DNA of 10,842 bases from an uncultured Clostridia bacterium (GTDB lineage Bacteria; Bacillota; Clostridia; Oscillospirales; CAG-382), in assembly GCA_947305675.1 (NCBI GenBank), contig CAMZED010000050.1, positions 1 to 10,842 of the forward strand. The letters are read 5' to 3'. The position numbers and the translations under genes are program-made. This document shows, piece after piece, positions 1-5,882 of this stretch. Numbering within the stretch: position 1 is the stretch's first letter; each line of letters opens with the position of its first letter. The notes under the pieces are model-generated. The model had not been told where the DNA came from. It did not search any database and saw nothing but the letters and a program-made list of their open reading frames with translations.

Positions 1-99
1 GTTCGGGTTGATATCTTTGAAAGCATAAACGTTCTGATCCTCATATATTTTTGCGCTCGGGATATCTCCGTTAATTATTTTGCAAAACAGGCAATCCAT
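1..99 (-). CDS. HIT-family (histidine triad, HinT-like) protein, N-terminal part only
   Basis: The first 33 codons of a leftward gene are visible; the rest lies beyond the left edge. The protein begins MDCLFCKIINGDIPS and continues with a K-x-Y-E-D element and an A-F-K-D-I-N-P element. This is the usual opening of HinT-type histidine triad proteins, which hydrolyse purine nucleoside phosphoramidates and are small soluble cytoplasmic enzymes of about 110-140 residues. The two cysteines at 3 and 6 are commonly zinc ligands in bacterial members. The catalytic H-x-H-x-H-x-x motif would lie near the C-terminus and cannot be seen. The ATG (97-99) sits 4 bp after the alaS stop (TGA, 104-106). Its ribosome binding site GGAG (107-110) lies in the last alaS codons, so the two genes are almost certainly translationally linked. 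Family is confident; exact substrate is unknown. Confidence 0.9.
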   Translation of the reverse strand, partial: MDCLFCKIINGDIPSAKIYEDQNVYAFKDINPN

Positions 100-103
100 A
101 TTT

Positions 104-2740
104 TCACTCCTTGATTTGCGCGACAAGTATTCTTTCGGCTTCTTTCATCGCCTCGCCGAGTTTTTCGGGAAGTTTGCCGCCGGACTGCGCGCTGTTGGGA
201 CGTCCGCCGCCGCCTCCGCCGACTATGGGCGATACCGCTTTCAGAAGATTTCCGGCATGCGCGCCGGCTTTTACGGCCGCGGGTCCGCACCCGGCTACGA
301 GCTGCACTTTGCCTTCGCTTTCGATGCTGAACAGGCATACCGCGGCTTCATCACGCGAGATAATATCGTCGACGGCGCCGCGAAGGACATCGGCGGGAAC
401 ATTTTTAAATCCGCCGCGGATGAATCTCAATCCGCCGATCTCTATAGCTCCTACAAGGGCGCCCTTGACCGATTCGTCGATCACTTTGCGCTGGGCTTCC
501 TCGATGAGTTTGTGGCTGCGTTTGATTTCTTCCAAAAGTTGTTCGGTCTTGCGGATGATCTCATCGCGCGCGGCGGCTTTTACGGTTTTTCTCACAGACT
601 CGAGCAGAGCCGATTCGCTGCGCATGATAGCAAGAGTGTTGAACCCGGTGGCGCATTCGATCCTTCTTACGCCGGCGGCTACGGATGATTCGCTGATAAT
701 TCTAAAAGCGCCGATGCAGCCGGTAGCGCTTACGTGCGTGCCGCCGCAGAGTTCTTTCGAAAAGTCGCCCATTGTTACAACGCGGACCGATGAACCGTAT
801 TTCTCGCCGAACAGAGCCATCGCGCCCTGCGCGCGGGCTTCATCGGGAGTCATGATCTCGGTTGTTACAGCCGAGTTAAGAAGGATCTGCTCGTTAACTT
901 CGTTTTCAACGTCGGTAAGTTCTTCCGGAGTAAGCGCCGAAAGATGGGTAAAGTCGAACCTCCCCCTCTCGGCGTCAACGTAAGAACCCGCCTGTTCGAC
1001 GTGAGTGCCGAGGCGTTTGCGAAGCGCCGCCTGAAGCAGGTGAAGCGCCGAATGGTTGCGCCTTATTGCGGAACGGCGTGCCGAGTCGATCATTGCGTGA
1101 GCCGCTCCCTTTTCGACGGTCCCCTCGATGACGCGTCCGACGTGCAGATACTGCCCTTCGGGAGTCTTTTTGGTATCGTCGACGGCAAAGACGCCGTTTG
1201 CGCATTTGATGACGCCGGTATCGCCAACCTGACCGCCGCCCTCGCCATAGAAAGGAGTACGGTCGAGTATAATTGTAGCTTTACCGCCGGAAACAAACGC
1301 GTTGTCCTCGCCCTCGGAAATAATATATTCAATATTGCAATCGCATTCGGTTTCGGTATATCCGACAAATTCGGTGGCCTTGGTCTTGTCGATCATAGCG
1401 AGCGCGTCTCCGACCCATCCCGCGTCGATGTTTGCGCGTGCCTCGCGCGCGCGTTTCTTTTGCTCCGCCATAAGGTTTTTGAAAGCCGCTTCGTCGATAC
1501 CGATACCTTTTTCGCCGATGATCTCTTTTGTGAGGTCGATCGGGAAACCGAAAGTATCGTAAAGTTTGAACGCGTTCTCGCCGGAGAGGACATTTTTGCC
1601 GGCGGCAACCGTCTCGTTAAGCATCTTATCAAGTATCGCAAGACCGGAATCAAGCGTGAGTGCAAAACGTTCCTCTTCGGATCTGATTGTCTTTTTGATA
1701 TACTCTTTGCGCTCCGACAGTTCGGGATATGCGCCGCAGTTATTTGCGATCACAACGTCGCAAACTTCGCCGAGGAAATTGCCCTTTATTCCGAGCAGCC
1801 TTCCGTGGCGCGCCGCGCGGCGAAGAACACGCCTGAGTATATATCCCCTTCCCTCGTTCGAAGGAATGACTCCGTCGCCGATAAGGAATGTCGCTGTTTT
1901 GATGTGATCGGTTATAACGCGCAGCGATACGTCGTTATCGTCGGCGCTTCCGCCGTAGGTCTTCCCCGCCAGCTCGCAAACCTTTGCCATAATGCTGCGG
2001 TTGGTGTCGACTTCGAAAAGGTTGCCGACGTCCTGCATAACGCAGGCAAGGCGTTCAAGACCCATACCGGTATCTATGTTCGGGTGTGCAAGACGGGTGT
2101 AATTGCCGTTCCCGTCGCCGTCGAACTGTGTAAACACAATATTCCAGATTTCTATAAAGCGGTCGCAATCGCAGCCGACGTGGCAATCGGGTTTGCCGCA
2201 GCCGTATTTTTCGCCGCGGTCGAAATAGATCTCGGAGCAGGGGCCGCAGGGACCGGATCCGATCTCCCAGAAGTTATCCTCTTTACCGAGCCTTACTATC
2301 CTTTCAGCGGGGACGCCGGTCTTTACCCAAATGTCAAACGCTTCGTCGTCGTCCACATAAACGCTGGGATAGAGCCTGTCCTCGGGTATTTCCATAACTT
2401 TTGTAAGAAATTCCCACGCCCAGGGAATAGCTTCTTCTTTAAAATAATCGCCGAACGAGAAATTGCCGAGCATTTCGAAAAACGTGCCGTGACGCGCCGT
2501 TTTGCCGACGTTGTCGATATCCAGCGTACGTACGCACTTTTGGCAGGTCGTCACACGTTTGCGCGGAGGAACACGCTCGCCGGTGAAATATTTTTTAAGG
2601 GGCGCCATACCGGCGTTGATAAGCAGAAGCGAATCATCGTCCTGCGGTACCAACGGAAAAGAGTTAAGGCAAAGATGCCCCTTGCTTTCAAAGAATTCGA
2701 GATATTTTTTTCTTATCTCGTTTAAAGAAATAGGCTGCAT
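104..2740 (-). CDS. alaS: Alanyl-tRNA synthetase
   Basis: Charges tRNA-Ala with alanine in the cytoplasm and edits mischarged Ser/Gly. The 878 residues match the full-length bacterial enzyme (E. coli is 876). Visible in order: the class II catalytic core, with an N-A-G-M-A-P-L-K stretch near 42-49, motif 2 around T-A-R-H-G-T-F-F-E-M-L-G-N-F (81-94) and motif 3 G-M-G-L-E-R-L-A; a cysteine-rich G-C-G-K-P-D-C...G-C-D-C insert before the R-F-I-E-I-W-N element; an editing domain with the zinc motif N-H-S-A-L-H and C-G-G-T-H-V; and a C-terminal DHHA1/C-Ala region with G-G-G-G-G-G-R-P-N-S-A-Q-S-G-G. Many bacterial enzymes have K, D and M where this last motif has G, N and S, a mild variation. The start ATG has AGGACAGGA upstream. 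The gene is second in a leftward operon, 31 bp after the LRR lipoprotein with no terminator between. No T-box is visible; the operon leader is only about 29 nt. Confidence 0.98.
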   Translation of the reverse strand: MQPISLNEIRKKYLEFFESKGHLCLNSFPLVPQDDDSLLLINAGMAPLKKYFTGERVPPRKRVTTCQKCVRTLDIDNVGKTARHGTFFEMLGNFSFGDYFKEEAIPWAWEFLTKVMEIPEDRLYPSVYVDDDEAFDIWVKTGVPAERIVRLGKEDNFWEIGSGPCGPCSEIYFDRGEKYGCGKPDCHVGCDCDRFIEIWNIVFTQFDGDGNGNYTRLAHPNIDTGMGLERLACVMQDVGNLFEVDTNRSIMAKVCELAGKTYGGSADDNDVSLRVITDHIKTATFLIGDGVIPSNEGRGYILRRVLRRAARHGRLLGIKGNFLGEVCDVVIANNCGAYPELSERKEYIKKTIRSEEERFALTLDSGLAILDKMLNETVAAGKNVLSGENAFKLYDTFGFPIDLTKEIIGEKGIGIDEAAFKNLMAEQKKRAREARANIDAGWVGDALAMIDKTKATEFVGYTETECDCNIEYIISEGEDNAFVSGGKATIILDRTPFYGEGGGQVGDTGVIKCANGVFAVDDTKKTPEGQYLHVGRVIEGTVEKGAAHAMIDSARRSAIRRNHSALHLLQAALRKRLGTHVEQAGSYVDAERGRFDFTHLSALTPEELTDVENEVNEQILLNSAVTTEIMTPDEARAQGAMALFGEKYGSSVRVVTMGDFSKELCGGTHVSATGCIGAFRIISESSVAAGVRRIECATGFNTLAIMRSESALLESVRKTVKAAARDEIIRKTEQLLEEIKRSHKLIEEAQRKVIDESVKGALVGAIEIGGLRFIRGGFKNVPADVLRGAVDDIISRDEAAVCLFSIESEGKVQLVAGCGPAAVKAGAHAGNLLKAVSPIVGGGGGGRPNSAQSGGKLPEKLGEAMKEAERILVAQIKE

Positions 2741-2771
2741 TTTTTATATTCCTGTCCTTTCGGATTAAATA

Positions 2772-3620
2772 CTATTGTTCTGACTCTTCATTGGAAGAAG
2801 ATTCCGCAAGCGAACCCGGAATGATCGCCTCAATAAAGCGAGACTGGCTCCAGCGCATTCCGTGTTCCGCGCAATAATCTTTTGCGGATGAAACGAACGG
2901 AGATATCAAAGTTACTCCGTCGCTTCCTTCAAAAACATTATCGGCAAGCTGAACTTCGGCGTTGCGAAATTCGACGTATTGAAGCGCCGCGCAATTCGCA
3001 AAAGCCCTTTCGCCGACCGAACCGACTCCGGCGGTAACTATTACGTCGACCAGTTTACTGCAGTAAGAGAACGCACGGACGCCGACTTTTCCGACGTTTT
3101 CGGGTATTTTGAATTCGGCGAGCGAAACACAGTGGTTAAAACAGTAATCGGGGATCTCGTCTATGCCGGACCCGATCGAAACGCTTTCAAGCGCGTTGCA
3201 CCACGAAAAAGCGCGAACCCCAATACTCCTGACAGTGTCGGGTATTACGACGGAAGTGAGCGCGTCGGCGTAGTAAAAAGCGCTTTCAGCCAGAGCGGTG
3301 ACCGAAGAAGGTATCTCGACAGAAGTGACTTTCGCCTTTTCGAAAAGGAAAAGCGAGCCGATTACGGTAACAGGTTTACCGTCGATCTCCGAAGGGATAA
3401 TGAGTTCCGTAGATTCCCCGAGGTAACCGGTAAGTTCGATATGGTCTTTGTAGACGTCATAAGAAAAAACGTCGTTCTCGCGCGATTCGAGAAAATCGGC
3501 AGGAGGCGCCTCGTCCTCGATCCCGGTAACGTATGCTTTTGCTTTTCTGAGCAGCCGTTCGCAGGAACAAAGGTTCAGACACATTATTAAGGCGATGGCC
3601 GCCAAAACAAATTTCTTCAT
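2772..3620 (-). CDS. BspA-type leucine-rich-repeat (LRR_5) lipoprotein
   Basis: A predicted secreted protein of 282 residues. It opens with MKKFVLAAIALIMCLNLCSC, a lipoprotein-type signal peptide whose likely lipidated cysteine is C20 (L-C-S-C). From about residue 60 it carries tandem repeats of roughly 23 residues with the pattern L-x-x-V-x-I-P-x-x-V-x-x-I-x-x-x-A-F-x-x-C. Examples are the units around S-V-V-I-P-D-T-V-R-S-I and E-F-K-I-P-E-N-V-G-K-V. These are LRR_5/BspA repeats, common in surface proteins of gut Clostridia and Bacteroides and generally thought to mediate adhesion or protein binding. The start at 3620 is preferred over an in-frame TTG at 3641 because AAGGA lies just upstream of 3620 and the signal peptide starts cleanly there. 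It is the first gene of the operon with alaS and the HIT gene. The partner is unknown. Confidence 0.9.
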   Translation of the reverse strand: MKKFVLAAIALIMCLNLCSCERLLRKAKAYVTGIEDEAPPADFLESRENDVFSYDVYKDHIELTGYLGESTELIIPSEIDGKPVTVIGSLFLFEKAKVTSVEIPSSVTALAESAFYYADALTSVVIPDTVRSIGVRAFSWCNALESVSIGSGIDEIPDYCFNHCVSLAEFKIPENVGKVGVRAFSYCSKLVDVIVTAGVGSVGERAFANCAALQYVEFRNAEVQLADNVFEGSDGVTLISPFVSSAKDYCAEHGMRWSQSRFIEAIIPGSLAESSSNEESEQ

Positions 3621-3655
3621 TGTTATGCATTCCTTAAACAAATGATTGCATTGTG

Positions 3656-3684
3656 ATTATAACACCGATATACCGGTTTGTCAA
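3656..3684 (-). promoter_or_regulatory. Sigma-A type promoter of the LRR lipoprotein-alaS-HIT operon
   Basis: On the minus strand the -35 box is TTGACA (3679-3684) and the -10 box is TATAAT (3656-3661), separated by exactly 17 bp, with a TG one base before the -10 (extended -10). Transcription should begin near 3649, leaving a leader of about 29 nt with AAGGA before the ATG at 3620. The 17-bp spacer contains an imperfect 14-bp palindrome (3664-3677, arms ACCG/CGGT) that could be an operator. Confidence 0.88.
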
Positions 3685-3739
3685 TTTGGTATTTGATAAA
3701 AAGATGCGTAAGCGTATATTTTTTAGGTTTAAATTATTG

Positions 3740-3768
3740 TTGACTTACGGAAAAAAATGTATTAGAAT
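3740..3768 (+). promoter_or_regulatory. Sigma-A type promoter of the epimerase operon
   Basis: TTGACT (3740-3745), a 17-bp spacer and TAGAAT (3763-3768) face right, divergent from the LRR/alaS promoter. The -35 boxes of the two promoters are 55 bp apart. Predicted transcription start is near 3775, which supports the epimerase start codon at 3806 and excludes the longer reading frame beginning at 3653. Confidence 0.75.
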
Positions 3769-3805
3769 GGCAGCGAAGAAAACGAAAATAAAGGACGGTT
3801 TTAAA

Positions 3806-5026
3806 ATGGACAAGCAGACATTCGCATCTTTCCGCGATTTTTATCACGATCAACTTCTTAACGATTCGATCCCGTTCTGGATGAACAGCGATCTGATCGA
3901 CAAAGAATACGGCGGCTATATTTCCAGCGTCGACCGCGAGGGCAAAGCCTATAACACCGATAAATCCGGTTGGTTCCAGGGCAGATGCCTGTGGACTTTC
4001 TCGCGGCTTTGCAACGTTTACGGCAAGCGCGACGAATGGGTCGAAGCAGCCGAGCTGGGCAAACAGTTCATCGATAAATACATCGCCGACAAAGACGGCA
4101 GAATGTATTTTACGCTCACGCGGGAAGGCAAACCCCTTCGCAAGCGCCGCTACACATTTACCGAAAGTTTTTACGTTCTTTCGATGGCGGAATATTCTGT
4201 GATGAGCGGCGACAAAGAAGCTTTAAAAAAAGCCGAGGATTGCTTTGAAATGATGCTTTCGATCTTCCGCGATCCTTCGACCGATCCCTTCAAGATCACT
4301 CCGAAGAGCTATTCCGAAACGCGTGCGGAACGCGCCGTTGCGGTTCCGATGGTGCTTATCAGCTCCGCGCAGGCTTTAAGAAGATGCGATCCCGAAAAAG
4401 CGGAATATTATACCAAAGTTGCCGACGAAATGGCTGACATAATAATTAACGTACACTATAAACCGGATCTGGGCTGCGTGCTTGAAACGGTAGGTCCCAA
4501 CGGCGAATTCATCGATAACCCCGCCGGCAGGACGATCAACCCCGGTCACTCGATGGAAAACAGCTGGTTCCTTATGAACCAGGCGATATACACCGGCAAC
4601 AAAGAACTTCTTAAAAACGCTTTGGATATACTCGACCATTCGCTTGAATGGGGCTGGGACAAAGAATTCGGCGGATTCATTTATTTCACCGACGTAAAAG
4701 GCCGCCCCTGCGAACAGCTTGAGCACGATATGAAGTTGTGGTGGGTACACAATGAAGCCTGTATCGCTACCCTGCTCGCATACAGCATTACAAAAGACGA
4801 AAAGTATTGGAACTGGTTCCAGAAAGCGCACTTCTACGCGTTCGGGCATTTTGCCGATAAAGAATGCGGCGAATGGTACGGCTATCTTCACAGAGACGGC
4901 ACGGTTTCGCATACGCAAAAGGGTTCGATGTGGAAAGGTCCCTTCCACCAGCCCAGGTTCCTTATGAACTGCGAAAAGATTCTTTCCTGTCTGGCGGAAG
5001 ACAAGCCCGTCGACGGTCTGCTTTGA
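3806..5026 (+). CDS. N-acylglucosamine 2-epimerase (AGE) family protein
   Basis: A soluble protein of 406 residues, the usual length for the AGE family, which forms an (alpha/alpha)6 barrel and interconverts N-acetylglucosamine and N-acetylmannosamine or epimerises related sugars. Family signatures are W-F-Q-G-R (56-60), N-P-G-H-S-M-E (245-251), L-W-W-V-H-N-E-A (311-318) and W-K-G-P-F-H-Q-P-R (376-384). H248 and H381 correspond to the two histidines regarded as catalytic in AGE enzymes. The F-H-x-P-R-x-L ending resembles AGE proper more than cellobiose 2-epimerase, but the substrate cannot be fixed from sequence. The start at 3806 is chosen because AAGGA (3791-3795) precedes it at suitable distance and it lies downstream of the predicted transcription start. 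No sialic acid or amino-sugar catabolic gene lies beside it here, so its pathway is open. Its stop codon overlaps the start of the next small gene. Confidence 0.92.
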   Translation: MDKQTFASFRDFYHDQLLNDSIPFWMNSDLIDKEYGGYISSVDREGKAYNTDKSGWFQGRCLWTFSRLCNVYGKRDEWVEAAELGKQFIDKYIADKDGRMYFTLTREGKPLRKRRYTFTESFYVLSMAEYSVMSGDKEALKKAEDCFEMMLSIFRDPSTDPFKITPKSYSETRAERAVAVPMVLISSAQALRRCDPEKAEYYTKVADEMADIIINVHYKPDLGCVLETVGPNGEFIDNPAGRTINPGHSMENSWFLMNQAIYTGNKELLKNALDILDHSLEWGWDKEFGGFIYFTDVKGRPCEQLEHDMKLWWVHNEACIATLLAYSITKDEKYWNWFQKAHFYAFGHFADKECGEWYGYLHRDGTVSHTQKGSMWKGPFHQPRFLMNCEKILSCLAEDKPVDGLL

Positions 5027-5259
5027 TGAAACGGCTTGCGGCGGTTTTCTCCATGTTATTATCCGCGTTCGCGCTTGATATTTGCGCGTTCGCCGATAGC
5101 GAAAGTTCGCTTGCGGAAAGCGCCGGAACGGAGTTTTCGACCGGTACGGTCGTGATCGCCGCCGCCGCGATGTTCGCGGTAATAGCGGTGATCGGCGTTA
5201 TGTTTGCAAAAGTGATACAAAAGGACCGGAACGATATACGCGGAATAAGGAGAAAATAG
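5026..5259 (+). CDS. Small single-pass membrane protein with signal peptide, unknown function
   Basis: I do not recognise this 77-residue protein. It opens with a basic-hydrophobic signal sequence (MKRLAAVFSMLLSAFAL, then A-F-A at 21-23 followed by D-S, a plausible signal peptidase I site). A short acidic, Ser-rich outer segment follows (24-40), then a transmembrane helix at about 41-63 rich in Ala/Val/Ile, and a basic tail K-V-I-Q-K-D-R-N-D-I-R-G-I-R-R-K. This is a type I layout with about 17 residues outside and 14 inside after processing. The start ATG shares its A with the epimerase stop (TGATG). No convincing Shine-Dalgarno precedes it, so translation probably depends on ribosomes finishing the epimerase. 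The signal peptide plus positively charged stop-transfer end argue that it is real despite its size. Confidence 0.7.
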   Translation: MKRLAAVFSMLLSAFALDICAFADSESSLAESAGTEFSTGTVVIAAAAMFAVIAVIGVMFAKVIQKDRNDIRGIRRK

Positions 5260-5263
5260 TTAC

Positions 5264-5304
5264 AAACAGAGGTTTGCCGTCCGCGGGCGAGCCTCTGTTT
5301 TATT
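5264..5304 (+). terminator. Probable rho-independent terminator of the epimerase operon
   Basis: AAACAGAGG (5264-5272) pairs perfectly over 9 bp with CCTCTGTTT (5292-5300), with a smaller inner GCC/GGC stem in the loop. The 3' tract is TTTTATTT, weaker than an ideal U-run. It lies 4 bp after the stop of the small membrane protein and before the sigma factor promoter, separating the two units. Confidence 0.65.
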
Positions 5305-5327
5305 TACAAAATAATTTTCAACAAAAA

Positions 5328-5356
5328 TGCAACCGAATCGGCTTTAGAAACGTTTA
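5328..5356 (+). promoter_or_regulatory. Candidate ECF-sigma promoter (likely autoregulatory)
   Basis: TGCAACC (5328-5334), a 16-bp spacer and CGTTTA (5351-5356) match the general ECF promoter plan, an AAC-containing -35 and a CGT-containing -10 at 16-17 bp. It stands directly upstream of an ECF sigma gene, where such promoters usually report autoregulation. Predicted transcription start is near 5363, just before the ribosome binding site at 5364-5374, so the message would have a very short leader. This also excludes upstream in-frame starts at 5274 and 5358. Confidence 0.65.
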
Positions 5357-5378
5357 TATGTTTGAAGGCGGTGATAAA

Positions 5379-5864
5379 ATGGCACGGAATGAATTGCGCA
5401 ATAGTTCCGAGTGCGAAGAGATTTTGAAAAGGAATGCGGGAAAGGTTTTCAAAACGGCGTTTATAAGGACGGGCAACAGGTATGACGCCGAGGATATAAT
5501 GCAGGAGGTTTTTCTGCGTTTTATACGCTATGCTCCGGTTTTTCCCGACGCCGAACGTGAAAGCGCCTGGTTTATAAAATGTACCGTAAACCTTACACAC
5601 AGTTTTTTCAGGTCGGCGAGAATAAAGCGTGAATTGCCGCTCGACGATTCGCTGCCCGCGCCGGAAGAAGATACGGACGGAATAATCGAATGCGTTATGA
5701 AACTGCCGAAGAATCTGCGCACCGCCATTCACCTTTATTATTACGAAAACATGTCGGTAAAAGAAATAGCCGATACTATGGGAAAAAGCGAATCGGCTGT
5801 GAAATCGCTGCTGATGCGAGGACGGAACCGGCTTAAAGACATGTTGAAAGATGAATTCGATTGA
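5379..5864 (+). CDS. ECF-type RNA polymerase sigma factor (sigma-70 family)
   Basis: A 161-residue protein with only the two domains typical of extracytoplasmic function sigma factors. Region 2 covers roughly residues 15-85 and includes D-A-E-D-I-M-Q-E-V-F-L-R (36-47), the core-binding signature. Region 4 covers roughly 105-155, with L-P-K-N-L-R-T-A-I, then M-S-V-K-E-I-A-D-T-M-G-K-S-E-S-A-V-K-S-L-L, the helix-turn-helix that reads the -35 box. The linker (about 88-101) is short and acidic. The start at 5379 is chosen from the ribosome binding site GAAGGCGGTGA just upstream and the family's usual length. The gene is followed 18 bp later by a membrane-anchored beta-propeller protein that is likely its anti-sigma/sensor. 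The ECF subgroup cannot be assigned by eye. Confidence 0.93.
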   Translation: MARNELRNSSECEEILKRNAGKVFKTAFIRTGNRYDAEDIMQEVFLRFIRYAPVFPDAERESAWFIKCTVNLTHSFFRSARIKRELPLDDSLPAPEEDTDGIIECVMKLPKNLRTAIHLYYYENMSVKEIADTMGKSESAVKSLLMRGRNRLKDMLKDEFD

Positions 5865-5882
5865 CGAAAGGAAGCGTTTATA

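Noticed and set aside
944..2725. A 593-codon open frame antisense to alaS, plus others at 80-688 and 111-983 on the plus strand
   Set aside because: They lie wholly within alaS, have no ribosome binding site or recognisable domain, and follow from a codon bias that avoids TTA, CTA and TCA. alaS itself is unmistakable.
3621..3655. A T-box leader for the alaS operon
   Set aside because: The predicted leader is only about 29 nt, far too short for a T-box, and no terminator/antiterminator pair is present.
3653..3805. N-terminal extension of the epimerase from 3653
   Set aside because: It would run through the predicted promoter and start site; the ATG at 3806 has a good ribosome binding site and gives the family's usual length.
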